Shown piece after piece: positions 1 to 8,713 of a stretch of DNA of 14,779 nucleotides. How positions within the stretch are numbered: position 1 is the first letter of the stretch; every line of letters begins with the position of its first letter. The notes below the pieces were generated by a model. The model was given only the letters and a program-made list of their open reading frames with translations, was not told where the DNA came from and did not search any database. The DNA comes from Euryarchaeota archaeon UBA439 (lineage in GTDB: Archaea > Thermoplasmatota > Poseidoniia > Poseidoniales > Thalassarchaeaceae): contig DANB01000033.1 of the NCBI GenBank assembly GCA_002497245.1, forward strand, positions 50,893 to 65,671. The letters run 5' to 3'. Both the position numbers and the translations under genes were made by a program.

Positions 1-3000
1 GATAATTATCAGGGAAACCGTCGCCATTCATATCAATTGTACAAGAATCTTCCCAAATTGCTGTTTCGTCGAAATCACCACCAGATAATGAGTCTCCGAA
101 GCTTGATTTTAATTTGATTCCAATCTCTCTATCGGCTAAAGCGGCTGTAGGATCTATTGTAACTATTGCAACTAACTGCAATGTAGTGTATGAAGGCATT
201 ACAGGAAGAGTGATTCGCCCCTGCCAATCCTTGTAACAGCCTTCAGTTGGAATAGGGTCGTTAGCAAGTAATACTACACAAGGCCTTTCAATTGGATATT
301 CCGAGCCAAAACCTTCTAACAATGCATAATCGATTTTCCAATCACTAAGGGAATTCAAGCCAGGGATTGTATCCCAGCCCGTATTTCCTATCGTATGATT
401 ATGTACAGTAGGCTGATCTGCAACATTACCAAAGTTCGTGACATTCATAGTGAATCTAACGACTCGGCCAGGAGCAGTTGTTTTGATTCTGCTTTCAACT
501 GTTGGATCGACAGTGATTCTCATGTCATGGAATTCAATTACTTCAACCTGTAATGTAATTAAATCTCTGAGTTTAGTTCCTTCGAAGGTTTCTTCACTAT
601 ATATTTCGATAACTATGGTATACTGGCCAGCTAACGTCTCTTCTGGAACATTTATCATAAGAGGTATCTGTTGAGATTCGTCTCTATCTAATTCTTGGAA
701 AAGAATTCTTGGAATTACTATATCCCAAACATCAGAGTTGCCATCTTGATCTGTGATAGAGCCGACTGCCATATCATAGCGGTCTGCTCCGTTTCCTGTA
801 TTCTCTATTATTGTATCAAGTTGGTACTCTTGACCGGGGTACAGTGAAAGTATGGTTTCAGTACTTGCTTCTAAATCATATCTTTGTATCACATTAGTTA
901 CAAGAACTACCGAATCTCTAACTTTAGGTGCTCCGTCTAAAGTTGCTTTAACAGTTACAGAATCTCCAATTCCTGCTGTTGCATTATACGGTGCACACAT
1001 CTCCGCAGTAACTGTTCTTGGAGCATCTACTGTCCAATAACGTGGAGTTTCTTGAGGTACACTATTTCCTCCCGGAGCCTCTGAAAAGTCAAGATTGACT
1101 GTCCAATGATCAAATCTCCAAGTTTGTTCGGAAACTCCTTCAGGCCTCTCTTCAGGTCCGCCAGGAGTTGTGAAAATCAAATGACCAGGGGTGAAATTCT
1201 TCGTAACTTCAATATCAAATTCTGAACATTCACCAGGTAGAACATGCATTGTGGTTTCACCTAAGTCGAATACAATATTTCCGGTACTCTTGATAGATAC
1301 ATTAACCCACAATTCGAGAATATCAAATGTTCCTTTGTCTACCGATAATACCGGCTCACCTGTTGACCAACCTTTCAGATAAATAACAAATGTTCCAGGT
1401 TCCTGAGAAGTAGGGACATCGATTTGTAAATTTCTAGTCATTGATTGGCCCGGATCTAATGATAAAGATGTCGGGAATGTAACTCCCCATCCGAAAGGTA
1501 GCGCCCATTCTGTTTGCCCTTCAAGTGTTGTTGGATCATAGAAGGCAAACGTATCATATACATTCCCTGTATTGGTTATCGATATCGAGAATGTCGCCTG
1601 TTGGCCCTGTTCTACATCTGCCTGGAAATGGCTAGTATCTAACTCAATACCATGAACTACGTCCATTAATGTAAGAGTGATGGCCTCGTCCCTAATTGCC
1701 GGATCTTTGTAAGATACTGCTATGACTTTTATTGTTGCCAATTCATCGTGATGTGCTTGATATATTGTAGGAGCTCTTACTCTCATGTACAAATTAAGGC
1801 TCTCTCCACCTTGCAAAGATACAGGTGTTGAATCAAATATTGGTGTATGATTGCTGGCAAAGAATATGCTTGCACTCCAATTTGTAGTCACTCCCTCTAC
1901 GGTTAAGGAGAATATGTCCGATACTAAATCTGCGGGGCCTGGCGTTGGATTCGATATCGACATATTGTAAGTAGTCTGCTCACTAGGTTCGATTGTATGA
2001 TAGAATGTTTCATCATCGGCCAAAGAAACATCAACTAAGCCAGTAAGAATATGAACGTAACAAAGTGTGTAAACACCGCCATTATTTTCATCATTACATT
2101 TGTTAGTATCTGACCAACCTACATGAGCCCCGCTACCCATATCATTCGCGAAAGCAGGAGGCTGGCCCAACTCAGGAAGTGCTGGAGAATTAGGACCTAA
2201 CTTATCTGATTGCCATTCAGTAATTGGAAGTAATTCCCAAGGATCAAAAATTGAAGATGCTATAGAGTTCAATGGGAATCCTGTTGGATAGTCATTATTG
2301 GTATGATTCAAACGAGTATACATCAAAGTCTCTCCCTGGGTTCCGTTATAATTGTCTAGCCAAGTCAAATGAACATTGTCAAATGAATCCGTCAAAATAG
2401 ATGGCATATGTGAGTTCCCACTAAATGGCCTGTCTGGTGCTAATCCTTCCCAGCCCTCGACATTAGATATTGCAGCATCGGATATTTGCTTAATTGCATA
2501 AGATGGGAGTCCTTCGCTAACACCATCCCACGCTCCAGCAGAACTCAATCGTAAACGAGTGTAATATATTTCATAATTGACATCGATATCGAACCCATAT
2601 GCTCTACCGTCCATCCAAGTAACATGAGTATTTCCTGAATTGTCAATAGCAATTGCTGGATGTAAACTATAAGCATCATTTAGTGTAATTCTTGTATCAT
2701 TTACAACTACTAAATGCCCATATCCTAACGCATCAGGAGATGCACCTAAGTCTTCGATATACTTGTCTGCTGCATTGTCAACGAAAGTACCTGGATCTCC
2801 TTTCTGCCAACCAGGCCATGGAGATTCAAGAAGGCCCAGTGGATCTAGAACTGTCAAAAATATTTCTCTAGAATTATTAGTAGACAAGTAAACCAATGCT
2901 TCGACCATTAATTGCATTTCTGCTTGATTGGATTGTCCAGTTGGGAAACTGTACATCATTCCTTCTGCATTGGTTAATGCTAAAGTAGCACCATTACAAG

Positions 3001-4456
3001 TTCGAGCATTAAGACTTGTAAATCCATTTGGGCACTGAGCTAAATCCATCATGTGAGATCCAACTTCTGTAGAGCCGCTACTAAATCCTGCTGCTAGAAG
3101 AGGGATTGGAATGATCCCCGCGGTAACGCAAGCGTTGTGCGCCTCAAGAATAGATTGGGTATCATCTGCATCACCTGCTGGATCTCCTCCGTACGGTCCT
3201 TCGTCAGAGATAGGTATTACAATCTTAGTCGCGTTTGGATTCCATACGTGATCGAGTACTGTCGGAGGGTTTCCAGGAACATTTCCTTGGGCGTCATGCC
3301 AAGAAAGACAGGCCCATGTTGATGCAGGTCCCCAAAACTCACTATAGTAACCACCGTCTTGTGGTAAATCTATTGCTCCATTAGAGTATACTACTTCAGT
3401 CAGTTCCCTTATTCCTCCAGAATCATCATTTGGTTGGAGTCCTAAAGCAGTAGTTCTTGGACCTTGATTACCGCTACCTCCAGTCGCATATGCCGTAGCA
3501 CAATTACCACTGGTTGCAGCTGATGGCCAATTTCCACTCAATGCATAAAGCGTTTCATAAACGGTCATGTTTGCTCTTTCTAACATTGGTTTTAGACCTT
3601 CAAAATTATATCCACTAGCGAAGGATCCGCCATAGAAAACAGCACACATATCTGCCCATTCTGCATTCATTGATCCTGATGTGTCAATGGGGACCACCAT
3701 CTCTACTTTACCGCCGCGTGTATCGTCCCATACAACTTGAACAAAGTCATCCAAATCTACAGCTACATCTGGATGGCCTTTGTGTCCAATTATTGGAGTT
3801 AGTAAAGTTTCATCCACAGCCACTATTGCAGTTCTTGCAACAACGTCTGCTTCAATCATTGCATAGTAAATTTGAGGTTGTTGGTAATATTTGTCAAGCG
3901 GTTCATAAGAATCTTCCCAAACAATATGCGCATTTGCCTGCGAGTCTACATCGACTGCCGGCCAGTCCCTATTTTGTGTGTGTCTAGATACTTCAAAATC
4001 ATCAATTACTGAAATTGATGCATCGATTGCCACTCCTCCATCGAGATCATCTTGAGAGGGGTCTATGACTGTGTATTTGATAGCCCAGTTACCTGTTCTA
4101 TCAGCCCAAACAATGTGAGCCCTATCATTGTCATCGATAGCAATATCTGGATGCCAAGCTCTACTTTGACCCGCATTAGAAATTTGAGTCTCATCGATTA
4201 AGGTCTCACCTCGAGCATCAACCAATTTGTAATACAAATGTTGAGTGTTTCTACTCCAAACAAAATGGACATTTCCTTCAGAGTCTGAATCCAAGGCCAC
4301 CATCCTATCATTTTGACTGCCGCCATTAACAATTTGTACTGCATCTGTAAGTACTACTTCACTAGCGGCTACCTGTGGAGCCACCATTGAAACAAATACT
4401 CCCATCACCATCAATGTAACCATCATTACGCTACTTCTCATCTTCTTTCTATCCAT
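1..4456 (-). CDS. Giant secreted surface protein with vWA domain inside propeller-like repeats and Ig-like stalk (3' end outside window)
   Basis: I translated this frame by hand from the ATG at 4456 to base 1: 1485 uninterrupted codons, no stop, so the C terminus lies outside the window. Residues 1-31 look like a signal peptide (MDRKK, a hydrophobic run, then VAA-S). Seven similar motifs of the form (V/A)H(I/V/L)xW follow, with tryptophans at about 67, 117, 180, 243, 614, 699 and 781; such repeats resemble beta-propeller blades. Between the fourth and fifth lies a von Willebrand factor A domain (about 250-520) with a MIDAS DTSGS at 258-262 and an ISDEG motif with Asp 418. From about 800 onward Ig-like (CARDB/NEW3-type) repeats recur roughly every 120-130 residues, marked by N-x-G-N at 962, 1219 and 1341. 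The last residues before the edge (1475-1485) form a DxNxDGxxD calcium-type loop. Probably a cell-surface adhesion or binding protein; ligand unknown. It is last in the minus-strand run, 91 bases after its neighbour, and probably has its own promoter. Confidence 0.88.
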   Translation of the reverse strand, partial: MDRKKMRSSVMMVTLMVMGVFVSMVAPQVAASEVVLTDAVQIVNGGSQNDRMVALDSDSEGNVHFVWSRNTQHLYYKLVDARGETLIDETQISNAGQSRAWHPDIAIDDNDRAHIVWADRTGNWAIKYTVIDPSQDDLDGGVAIDASISVIDDFEVSRHTQNRDWPAVDVDSQANAHIVWEDSYEPLDKYYQQPQIYYAMIEADVVARTAIVAVDETLLTPIIGHKGHPDVAVDLDDFVQVVWDDTRGGKVEMVVPIDTSGSMNAEWADMCAVFYGGSFASGYNFEGLKPMLERANMTVYETLYALSGNWPSAATSGNCATAYATGGSGNQGPRTTALGLQPNDDSGGIRELTEVVYSNGAIDLPQDGGYYSEFWGPASTWACLSWHDAQGNVPGNPPTVLDHVWNPNATKIVIPISDEGPYGGDPAGDADDTQSILEAHNACVTAGIIPIPLLAAGFSSGSTEVGSHMMDLAQCPNGFTSLNARTCNGATLALTNAEGMMYSFPTGQSNQAEMQLMVEALVYLSTNNSREIFLTVLDPLGLLESPWPGWQKGDPGTFVDNAADKYIEDLGASPDALGYGHLVVVNDTRITLNDAYSLHPAIAIDNSGNTHVTWMDGRAYGFDIDVNYEIYYTRLRLSSAGAWDGVSEGLPSYAIKQISDAAISNVEGWEGLAPDRPFSGNSHMPSILTDSFDNVHLTWLDNYNGTQGETLMYTRLNHTNNDYPTGFPLNSIASSIFDPWELLPITEWQSDKLGPNSPALPELGQPPAFANDMGSGAHVGWSDTNKCNDENNGGVYTLCYVHILTGLVDVSLADDETFYHTIEPSEQTTYNMSISNPTPGPADLVSDIFSLTVEGVTTNWSASIFFASNHTPIFDSTPVSLQGGESLNLYMRVRAPTIYQAHHDELATIKVIAVSYKDPAIRDEAITLTLMDVVHGIELDTSHFQADVEQGQQATFSISITNTGNVYDTFAFYDPTTLEGQTEWALPFGWGVTFPTSLSLDPGQSMTRNLQIDVPTSQEPGTFVIYLKGWSTGEPVLSVDKGTFDILELWVNVSIKSTGNIVFDLGETTMHVLPGECSEFDIEVTKNFTPGHLIFTTPGGPEERPEGVSEQTWRFDHWTVNLDFSEAPGGNSVPQETPRYWTVDAPRTVTAEMCAPYNATAGIGDSVTVKATLDGAPKVRDSVVLVTNVIQRYDLEASTETILSLYPGQEYQLDTIIENTGNGADRYDMAVGSITDQDGNSDVWDIVIPRILFQELDRDESQQIPLMINVPEETLAGQYTIVIEIYSEETFEGTKLRDLITLQVEVIEFHDMRITVDPTVESRIKTTAPGRVVRFTMNVTNFGNVADQPTVHNHTIGNTGWDTIPGLNSLSDWKIDYALLEGFGSEYPIERPCVVLLANDPIPTEGCYKDWQGRITLPVMPSYTTLQLVAIVTIDPTAALADREIGIKLKSSFGDSLSGGDFDETAIWEDSCTIDMNGDGFPDNY

Positions 4457-4460
4457 AGAA

Positions 4461-4468
4461 CTCACCTC
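4461..4468 (-). promoter_or_regulatory. Shine-Dalgarno site of the giant surface protein
   Basis: On the minus strand GAGGTGAG lies four bases before the ATG at 4456. This is the clearest ribosome binding site in the window and fixes the start, placing the signal peptide exactly at the N terminus. Confidence 0.7.
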
Positions 4469-4479
4469 AGCATATGCTG
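4468..4479. promoter_or_regulatory. 12-bp perfect palindrome upstream of the surface-protein gene
   Basis: CAGCATATGCTG is perfectly self-complementary and lies 12 bases upstream of the start codon, overlapping the edge of the Shine-Dalgarno site. The inner ten bases, AGCATATGCT, occur again at 10221-10230 in front of the tRNA-Arg gene. It could be an operator for a dimeric regulator or part of a core promoter. What is seen is only the symmetry and the repetition; the function is inferred. Confidence 0.35.
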
Positions 4480-4547
4480 TAACATATTAGTTTGAATATT
4501 CACTATACTTAACCTCGACCCTTACAGGTCATTTTAGAAATAGCCTA

Positions 4548-5168
4548 TTAGGCCCACTCATCTCTATCAAAACTGCTTCCAAAATCGCCGGTTTCATCGA
4601 AATTTATGTCTAATTTTTCCCGTTGAGTCTTTTTTCCTCGAGGATTTTTATTTGGCCAATCGTCTACTGGACCTGGTTTGCCCGTACCCGGACCATATCC
4701 AAACTTTATTTTATGAATTAAAGATAATTTTGTTAACCAAACTTTTCTCATAGTGTGCATGAATTCATTCTGTGTCAAACCATCAAACCAAATGGGCCTT
4801 GAGAGATTAAATGCTTGGAGAGGGCCTGGTTCTTTGTCTTCCTTTTTGCCTATATGTAGCACCCAGTCTAAATTTGCCTGAGTTAGCAATATTCTAGTTT
4901 CATGAAGCCAAGATTCCCAATCATGTGGATCTGTAGAGTAGTGTTTCTGCATTTCCAATTGTTGACCTTCATCGACTCTAGTGATTGAATAAATTAAAAC
5001 TAAATTTCTATTCTTTGGAATTACGACGTTGAATAAATGTGCTGCTTTTGTCGGAGGATATCGTACATGGAGGTGGAGGAAGTTCTGATTATCTTGTACT
5101 TCTCTCGTTTCTAATTTTTCACTAGAAAGCCATTTCCGGATTTCGTTGGCTGCCGCGGTTGCGTCCAT
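4548..5168 (-). CDS. Conserved-looking small protein of unknown function (possibly DUF2299-like)
   Basis: This 206-residue protein has no signal peptide or membrane segment and is probably cytosolic. The N-terminal 110 residues look like a compact alpha/beta domain: an amphipathic helix (ANEIRKWLSSEKLETREV), then beta strands (FLHLHVRYPP, HLFNVVIPKNRNLVLIYSI), a helix, and a strand (WVLHIG). That order reminds me of the archaeal DUF2299 family, but I cannot confirm it. After a basic stretch (about 165-185, with PGTGKPGPVDDWPNKNPRGK) the protein ends in an acidic tail (FDETGDFGSSFDRDEW) that is probably disordered. The open frame begins with GTG at 5174, but the ATG two codons later is the likelier start; neither has a good Shine-Dalgarno. 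It starts about 20 bases after the acyltransferase stop, so the two are probably cotranscribed. No function is assigned. Confidence 0.75.
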   Translation of the reverse strand: MDATAAANEIRKWLSSEKLETREVQDNQNFLHLHVRYPPTKAAHLFNVVIPKNRNLVLIYSITRVDEGQQLEMQKHYSTDPHDWESWLHETRILLTQANLDWVLHIGKKEDKEPGPLQAFNLSRPIWFDGLTQNEFMHTMRKVWLTKLSLIHKIKFGYGPGTGKPGPVDDWPNKNPRGKKTQREKLDINFDETGDFGSSFDRDEWA

Positions 5169-5188
5169 GGTCACTGTTTACAGTCAAC

Positions 5189-6742
5189 CTATTTGAGAAG
5201 TGCTAATTGAATATTCAATTTTTCTATTAAAATATTAAATTCTTGTCCCGCCGGAGATTTTGAAAATTTACTTATATTCATTGAACCTCTGTAATTCGAC
5301 CAAAAATCATATCCTAATAAAAATAACAAAGAAGAAATATAGAATACAAATATTATTGAAAAGAAATATAGTAATGCTTGAAGAGAAAAGAAGGGGTAGT
5401 GTAGAATAGCATCGTGCCATTGGAGAACTTCCTGGGGGGGCATTGCAGGAGATGTTGTGCTCGAAAGGAATGTGATTACAAAAGATGTGAATGGCCAGAA
5501 AATAACTGGAGAAAACATACCGGCTAGCAAAAAGTAAGTTGTTCTTGCGTCTAGTCCTTCGTCACTCTTTTCTGCCATATAGCGAGCAAGGAGAGATTGG
5601 AGTCCCGAACCAATAATTACAGGTATGGATGTTGCGGCCATCAATAATAATCCTATTAATCCAGTAAATAATGTCGAAATACTTGTTTTCTTTAATTGTT
5701 GATTTGTACCTATAGCGTTAGGATCTAAATCATATAGATGTAATTTTTGAGCTGCATCTATTGCATTAGGAATTAAATCTTGATAGGTTGTGTTTTGTTT
5801 TATTTCTTCTCTAATGAATCTTGTAGCATGAACTTCTTGTCTTAGAGTTGTTAGAGGCTTTTGATCATAATTAGCTTTTAGATGAGCAATTAATTTCCAT
5901 GCACGATAGGTTTCCCAGTCTGGGGCCTCAGGAGTCAAGGGAGATATCTTGCGATACATTTCCTCTTTCAATTCATTAACTGCAGAAGCGGGGGGCTCAA
6001 TCCATTCGCCATCAACTAATCGAGATGTTTGAGTGTCATCAAAAACTTGTTTTATCTCAATTGGACTTGTATATTCAACATAGCTCTTGGTCCTAAACCA
6101 ATAATGTCTTTCCCAATGAAGACCTGTTGGCTGAATAACAGGAGCAGGTAAACCTCGTTTTTTTGCTATGGCCGCCGACACCAAAGCTGCTCTTGCCGCT
6201 CCGGTTCTCAAGGCATGTAATTTAGAGTCTTGGTGAGATTTGCCTTCCGGCATTATCACAGCACCGTGACCCCCAGCCAAACAATTAGCAATTGTTAACA
6301 TACTTCTATCGTTTATTTTTCTAGCAAAGTTTTCATCGGTTAATCCTGCTTCTACTTCTGCTTTTCTCAGAACAGGTTGGGATCCGTTTCTCCTAGCCCA
6401 CCATCCAATAACTGGGCCAGTTATCAGGTCATGTCGACCCAAAGATATGACTCTCTTTTCCTGAGTTATAATCATTAAAGTTGGATCAACCAATCCGTTA
6501 ATATGAGTTGCTACAGAAATTCTCCCTCCTTTGTTAGAGGGGATTTTATCAGATTCAAAATTCCTAAATATAATTGATTTGCCTACATTAATCATTAATC
6601 TTAATAGATGATTGAAGAGTTTGTTCCCGGGATGTTTGCCGGTATGGTCGTATGGTGCTTTCTCTAATTTCTTAATATTGATTTTATGTGCTGCCGCTGA
6701 TAGTTCTGGCATGATTTCGGGGGCGCTATCCGAACCGTTCAC
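5189..6742 (-). CDS. PlsC-like membrane phospholipid/glycerol acyltransferase
   Basis: This 517-residue protein has a glycerolphosphate acyltransferase (PlsC/LPLAT) domain at about 70-235. Motif I is THINGLVDP with His80 and Asp86, an H-x5-D spacing rather than the common H-x4-D; this longer spacing is known in the NHPNxLLDP branch that includes the yeast Gpt2/Sct1 type. Motif III is MPEGKS at 164-169, and a VIQPTG segment near 202 fits motif IV. A soluble linker (about 240-350) is followed by three hydrophobic segments (about 355-385, 402-427 and 448-478), so it is membrane-anchored. In this family acyl groups are moved from acyl-CoA or acyl-ACP to glycerol-3-phosphate or lysophosphatidate. 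The start is GTG; the ATG at residue 11 is an alternative. It lies 53 bases after the HIT gene. Finding an ester-lipid acyltransferase in an archaeon is unusual. Substrate unknown. Confidence 0.85.
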   Translation of the reverse strand: MNGSDSAPEIMPELSAAAHKINIKKLEKAPYDHTGKHPGNKLFNHLLRLMINVGKSIIFRNFESDKIPSNKGGRISVATHINGLVDPTLMIITQEKRVISLGRHDLITGPVIGWWARRNGSQPVLRKAEVEAGLTDENFARKINDRSMLTIANCLAGGHGAVIMPEGKSHQDSKLHALRTGAARAALVSAAIAKKRGLPAPVIQPTGLHWERHYWFRTKSYVEYTSPIEIKQVFDDTQTSRLVDGEWIEPPASAVNELKEEMYRKISPLTPEAPDWETYRAWKLIAHLKANYDQKPLTTLRQEVHATRFIREEIKQNTTYQDLIPNAIDAAQKLHLYDLDPNAIGTNQQLKKTSISTLFTGLIGLLLMAATSIPVIIGSGLQSLLARYMAEKSDEGLDARTTYFLLAGMFSPVIFWPFTSFVITFLSSTTSPAMPPQEVLQWHDAILHYPFFSLQALLYFFSIIFVFYISSLLFLLGYDFWSNYRGSMNISKFSKSPAGQEFNILIEKLNIQLALLK

Positions 6743-6795
6743 AGTGCTGCGGGTCGGTTAGAGGTTGAGAATACATCGGTCACACCAAAAAGGAT

Positions 6796-7218
6796 TCATC
6801 CTAGTTCTTCCAATATCGCTCTTGAAAGTTCAGTAGCATCAGAATGGTCTATAGGTTTTGGCTCCCAGATAAAGGAATGGTTAGATTGAGGGTATTTGGG
6901 GATTATATGAAAATGAAGATGGGGGACTGTCTGCCCAGCGTTTTCTCCATTGTTTTGGACAAGATTGTAATCATTAGCACCCGTAATTTTCATTATTGCT
7001 CTACAAATCTTTGGCAGCACTCGCCCCAATTCAGCGGCAGAATCCTCAGAAAGACTGTCCATAGTGCGGGATTCTTCTTTTGGAATGACCAAAGTATGTC
7101 CTCGAGAGAGGGGGTTTATATCCAAAAAAGCATAAACAAATTCATCTTCGTAGATTTTATGTGATGGGATATTTCCAGACAATATTAAATTGAAAATAGT
7201 TTTTCCATTTCCAGCCAT
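6796..7218 (-). CDS. HIT-family (histidine triad) nucleotide hydrolase, Hint-like
   Basis: This 140-residue protein shows the whole histidine triad fold: an N-terminal CxxC-less IFNLILSGNIPSHKIYEDE segment, the AFLDINPLSRGHTLVIPK core at 30-47, and the catalytic triad HLHFHII with His100, His102 and His104. Family members hydrolyse AMP-linked substrates such as adenosine phosphoramidates or Ap4A; this one has the length and layout of Hint/Hnt proteins. The frame stays open for 24 more codons into the preceding gene, but the ATG at 7218 starts right at the conserved domain and leaves a gap of 7 bases after the flavoprotein stop, so I chose it. The zinc-binding CxxC pair seen in some bacterial Hint proteins is absent. 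Cytosolic; probably cotranscribed with the flavoprotein gene. The biological substrate cannot be told from sequence. Confidence 0.92.
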   Translation of the reverse strand: MAGNGKTIFNLILSGNIPSHKIYEDEFVYAFLDINPLSRGHTLVIPKEESRTMDSLSEDSAAELGRVLPKICRAIMKITGANDYNLVQNNGENAGQTVPHLHFHIIPKYPQSNHSFIWEPKPIDHSDATELSRAILEELG

Positions 7219-7225
7219 TATATCA

Positions 7226-8644
7226 TTAACCCGATTTAGAAATTGCCTCAATAATTGGCACCATTGATTTGATTTGTATAGCATTAACAAGTTCAGTATT
7301 CATTGCTCTAGATTGATCTGTTAAAGAGATTTTTACTTCTTTTAATTCTTGGGCATTTGAAAGATTTGTTTCATTATTATTGTGAATGTTCTTGGCTAGG
7401 TTGGCGATTTGATTCGATACCTCTCCTATTGGATGGCCTTCTGTGGAAAAATAGTTTTCTATATTCTCTGAAGCTTTAGATAATTCTTTCTCAATTTTCT
7501 GACTTCCTGCAAAATTAATATTTTTGGCCCATTGGCCAGCATGGTGGCCGGCTGCCTCGCCTGTAACCAAGTCTTCAAGTTGTAAATTTCCTGGAAGGTA
7601 CCCGTCTCCATGCATTCCTGTATTCGCTGACCTGCCTGCTGCATAAAGCCCGGTATACCACATTTTTTGTGAGTTGAATGTGACTCTTCCATTTTCGTCA
7701 ATTGGTGCTCCTCCCAAAGTGAATGCTACAGAAGAATATACAGGCACTACTTCTGAATTGATATTCAAGCCAGTTCTTTCCTCGATTCTTCTAATTGTTT
7801 GTGCGTACCACACTTTAGCATCTGATTCAAGAGACCTAAGATCAAGTACACAATTTTCTCCACTGTCTTCATTACCAATATCCAAATCTTCACCAGAATC
7901 TTTTCTGTATCTTCCTCCGACACTTAAAATATCAACTGGTAGATGTAAATTTGTGCCTTTAATTGTTAAATGGTGTTTGGACATATTCGACATCCCCTCA
8001 AGTTTTATTCCCGCAGATGCGGCCAATGATATTCCCGTTCCAGAACCTTCTGAAATATTGCTCCAAAGACCTTGATATCCCTCTGTTGCTAGAATTACGG
8101 CTTTTGCTTGTATACCAAATACTTCACCGGATTGAATGTCTAAAACTGTGATTCCTCGCACCTGTTTGTTGTCCATCACTAAAGATAGTGTTTGTAAATC
8201 GGCACGCCTAACTATTCCTCTTTTGATTGTCTGTTCTTCAAGGATTCTAGTAATCTCGCGAGATGTAGAATCTCCGCATCCAACAAGACGTGGGCGGCTG
8301 TGTCCTTGAAAAGATGCTGCAAAAGGTAGACCTCCGTCCCTTCTTTGTAAAACTAATCCCCAATTCTCTAACTTTGCTAAAACATTCATTGCTTCGCCAC
8401 AAACTCTTGCAGCAGCAGATTTGTTGGTTCTTTCACCTCCCGCCGATATTGTATCTTCACGATGAGATGTTGAGTCAACTTCGTCAAAAGATGCTGCAAA
8501 ACCACTAACTGGAGATGTGCCAGAACCTGAACCTATACTTTTACTATCAATTAGTAGTGGCTTTGTTCCGGCATCAGAGGATGCTATGGCTGCTCGGAGT
8601 GCTGCTGGGCCACTGCCGATAATTACGATGTCCCAAGATTCCAT
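7226..8644 (-). CDS. FAD-dependent oxidoreductase, SdhA/FrdA/NadB superfamily, divergent
   Basis: The 472-residue protein opens with a Rossmann dinucleotide-binding motif four residues after the ATG at 8644 (SWDIVIIGSGPAALRAA) and has the second FAD region (AVILATEGYQGLW) and a C-terminal FAD site (YAAGRSANTGMHGDGYLPGN). The order matches fumarate reductase/succinate dehydrogenase flavoproteins and L-aspartate oxidase. Several residues expected in true dicarboxylate enzymes are not there: the RSHT segment for covalent FAD attachment is replaced by GSGSGTSP, the HYxMGG histidine by AFTLGG, and the arginine of NRLGxNSL by GYLPGNL. FAD is therefore probably non-covalent and the substrate is probably not succinate or fumarate. 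No SdhB or membrane-anchor gene is adjacent. A GTG at 8692 could add 16 residues. It follows the unknown membrane-protein gene by 69 bases and precedes the HIT gene. Confidence 0.85.
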   Translation of the reverse strand: MESWDIVIIGSGPAALRAAIASSDAGTKPLLIDSKSIGSGSGTSPVSGFAASFDEVDSTSHREDTISAGGERTNKSAAARVCGEAMNVLAKLENWGLVLQRRDGGLPFAASFQGHSRPRLVGCGDSTSREITRILEEQTIKRGIVRRADLQTLSLVMDNKQVRGITVLDIQSGEVFGIQAKAVILATEGYQGLWSNISEGSGTGISLAASAGIKLEGMSNMSKHHLTIKGTNLHLPVDILSVGGRYRKDSGEDLDIGNEDSGENCVLDLRSLESDAKVWYAQTIRRIEERTGLNINSEVVPVYSSVAFTLGGAPIDENGRVTFNSQKMWYTGLYAAGRSANTGMHGDGYLPGNLQLEDLVTGEAAGHHAGQWAKNINFAGSQKIEKELSKASENIENYFSTEGHPIGEVSNQIANLAKNIHNNNETNLSNAQELKEVKISLTDQSRAMNTELVNAIQIKSMVPIIEAISKSG

Positions 8645-8713
8645 GGCCTCTCGGACTCTTCGAAAAGATTCCTTCTCAAGAAGATGACGCACTAAGAGGT
8701 GTCTAATTTTGGA

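Noticed and set aside
438..3987. Several plus-strand open frames of 60-105 codons (for example 438-674, 852-1040, 3670-3987).
   Set aside because: All lie antisense to the continuous 1485-codon surface-protein frame, have no Shine-Dalgarno, and have no protein-like composition.
6844..7164. 106-codon plus-strand frame.
   Set aside because: It is antisense to the HIT gene with its full histidine triad.
7219..7290. Upstream extension of the HIT frame by 24 codons.
   Set aside because: It overlaps the flavoprotein end in another frame, adds nothing family-like, and the ATG at 7218 begins at the conserved domain.
7674..8508. Plus-strand open frames opposite the flavoprotein gene, the longest of 133 codons at 7674-8075.
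   Set aside because: They are reverse-strand shadows of a gene with clear FAD-binding motifs.
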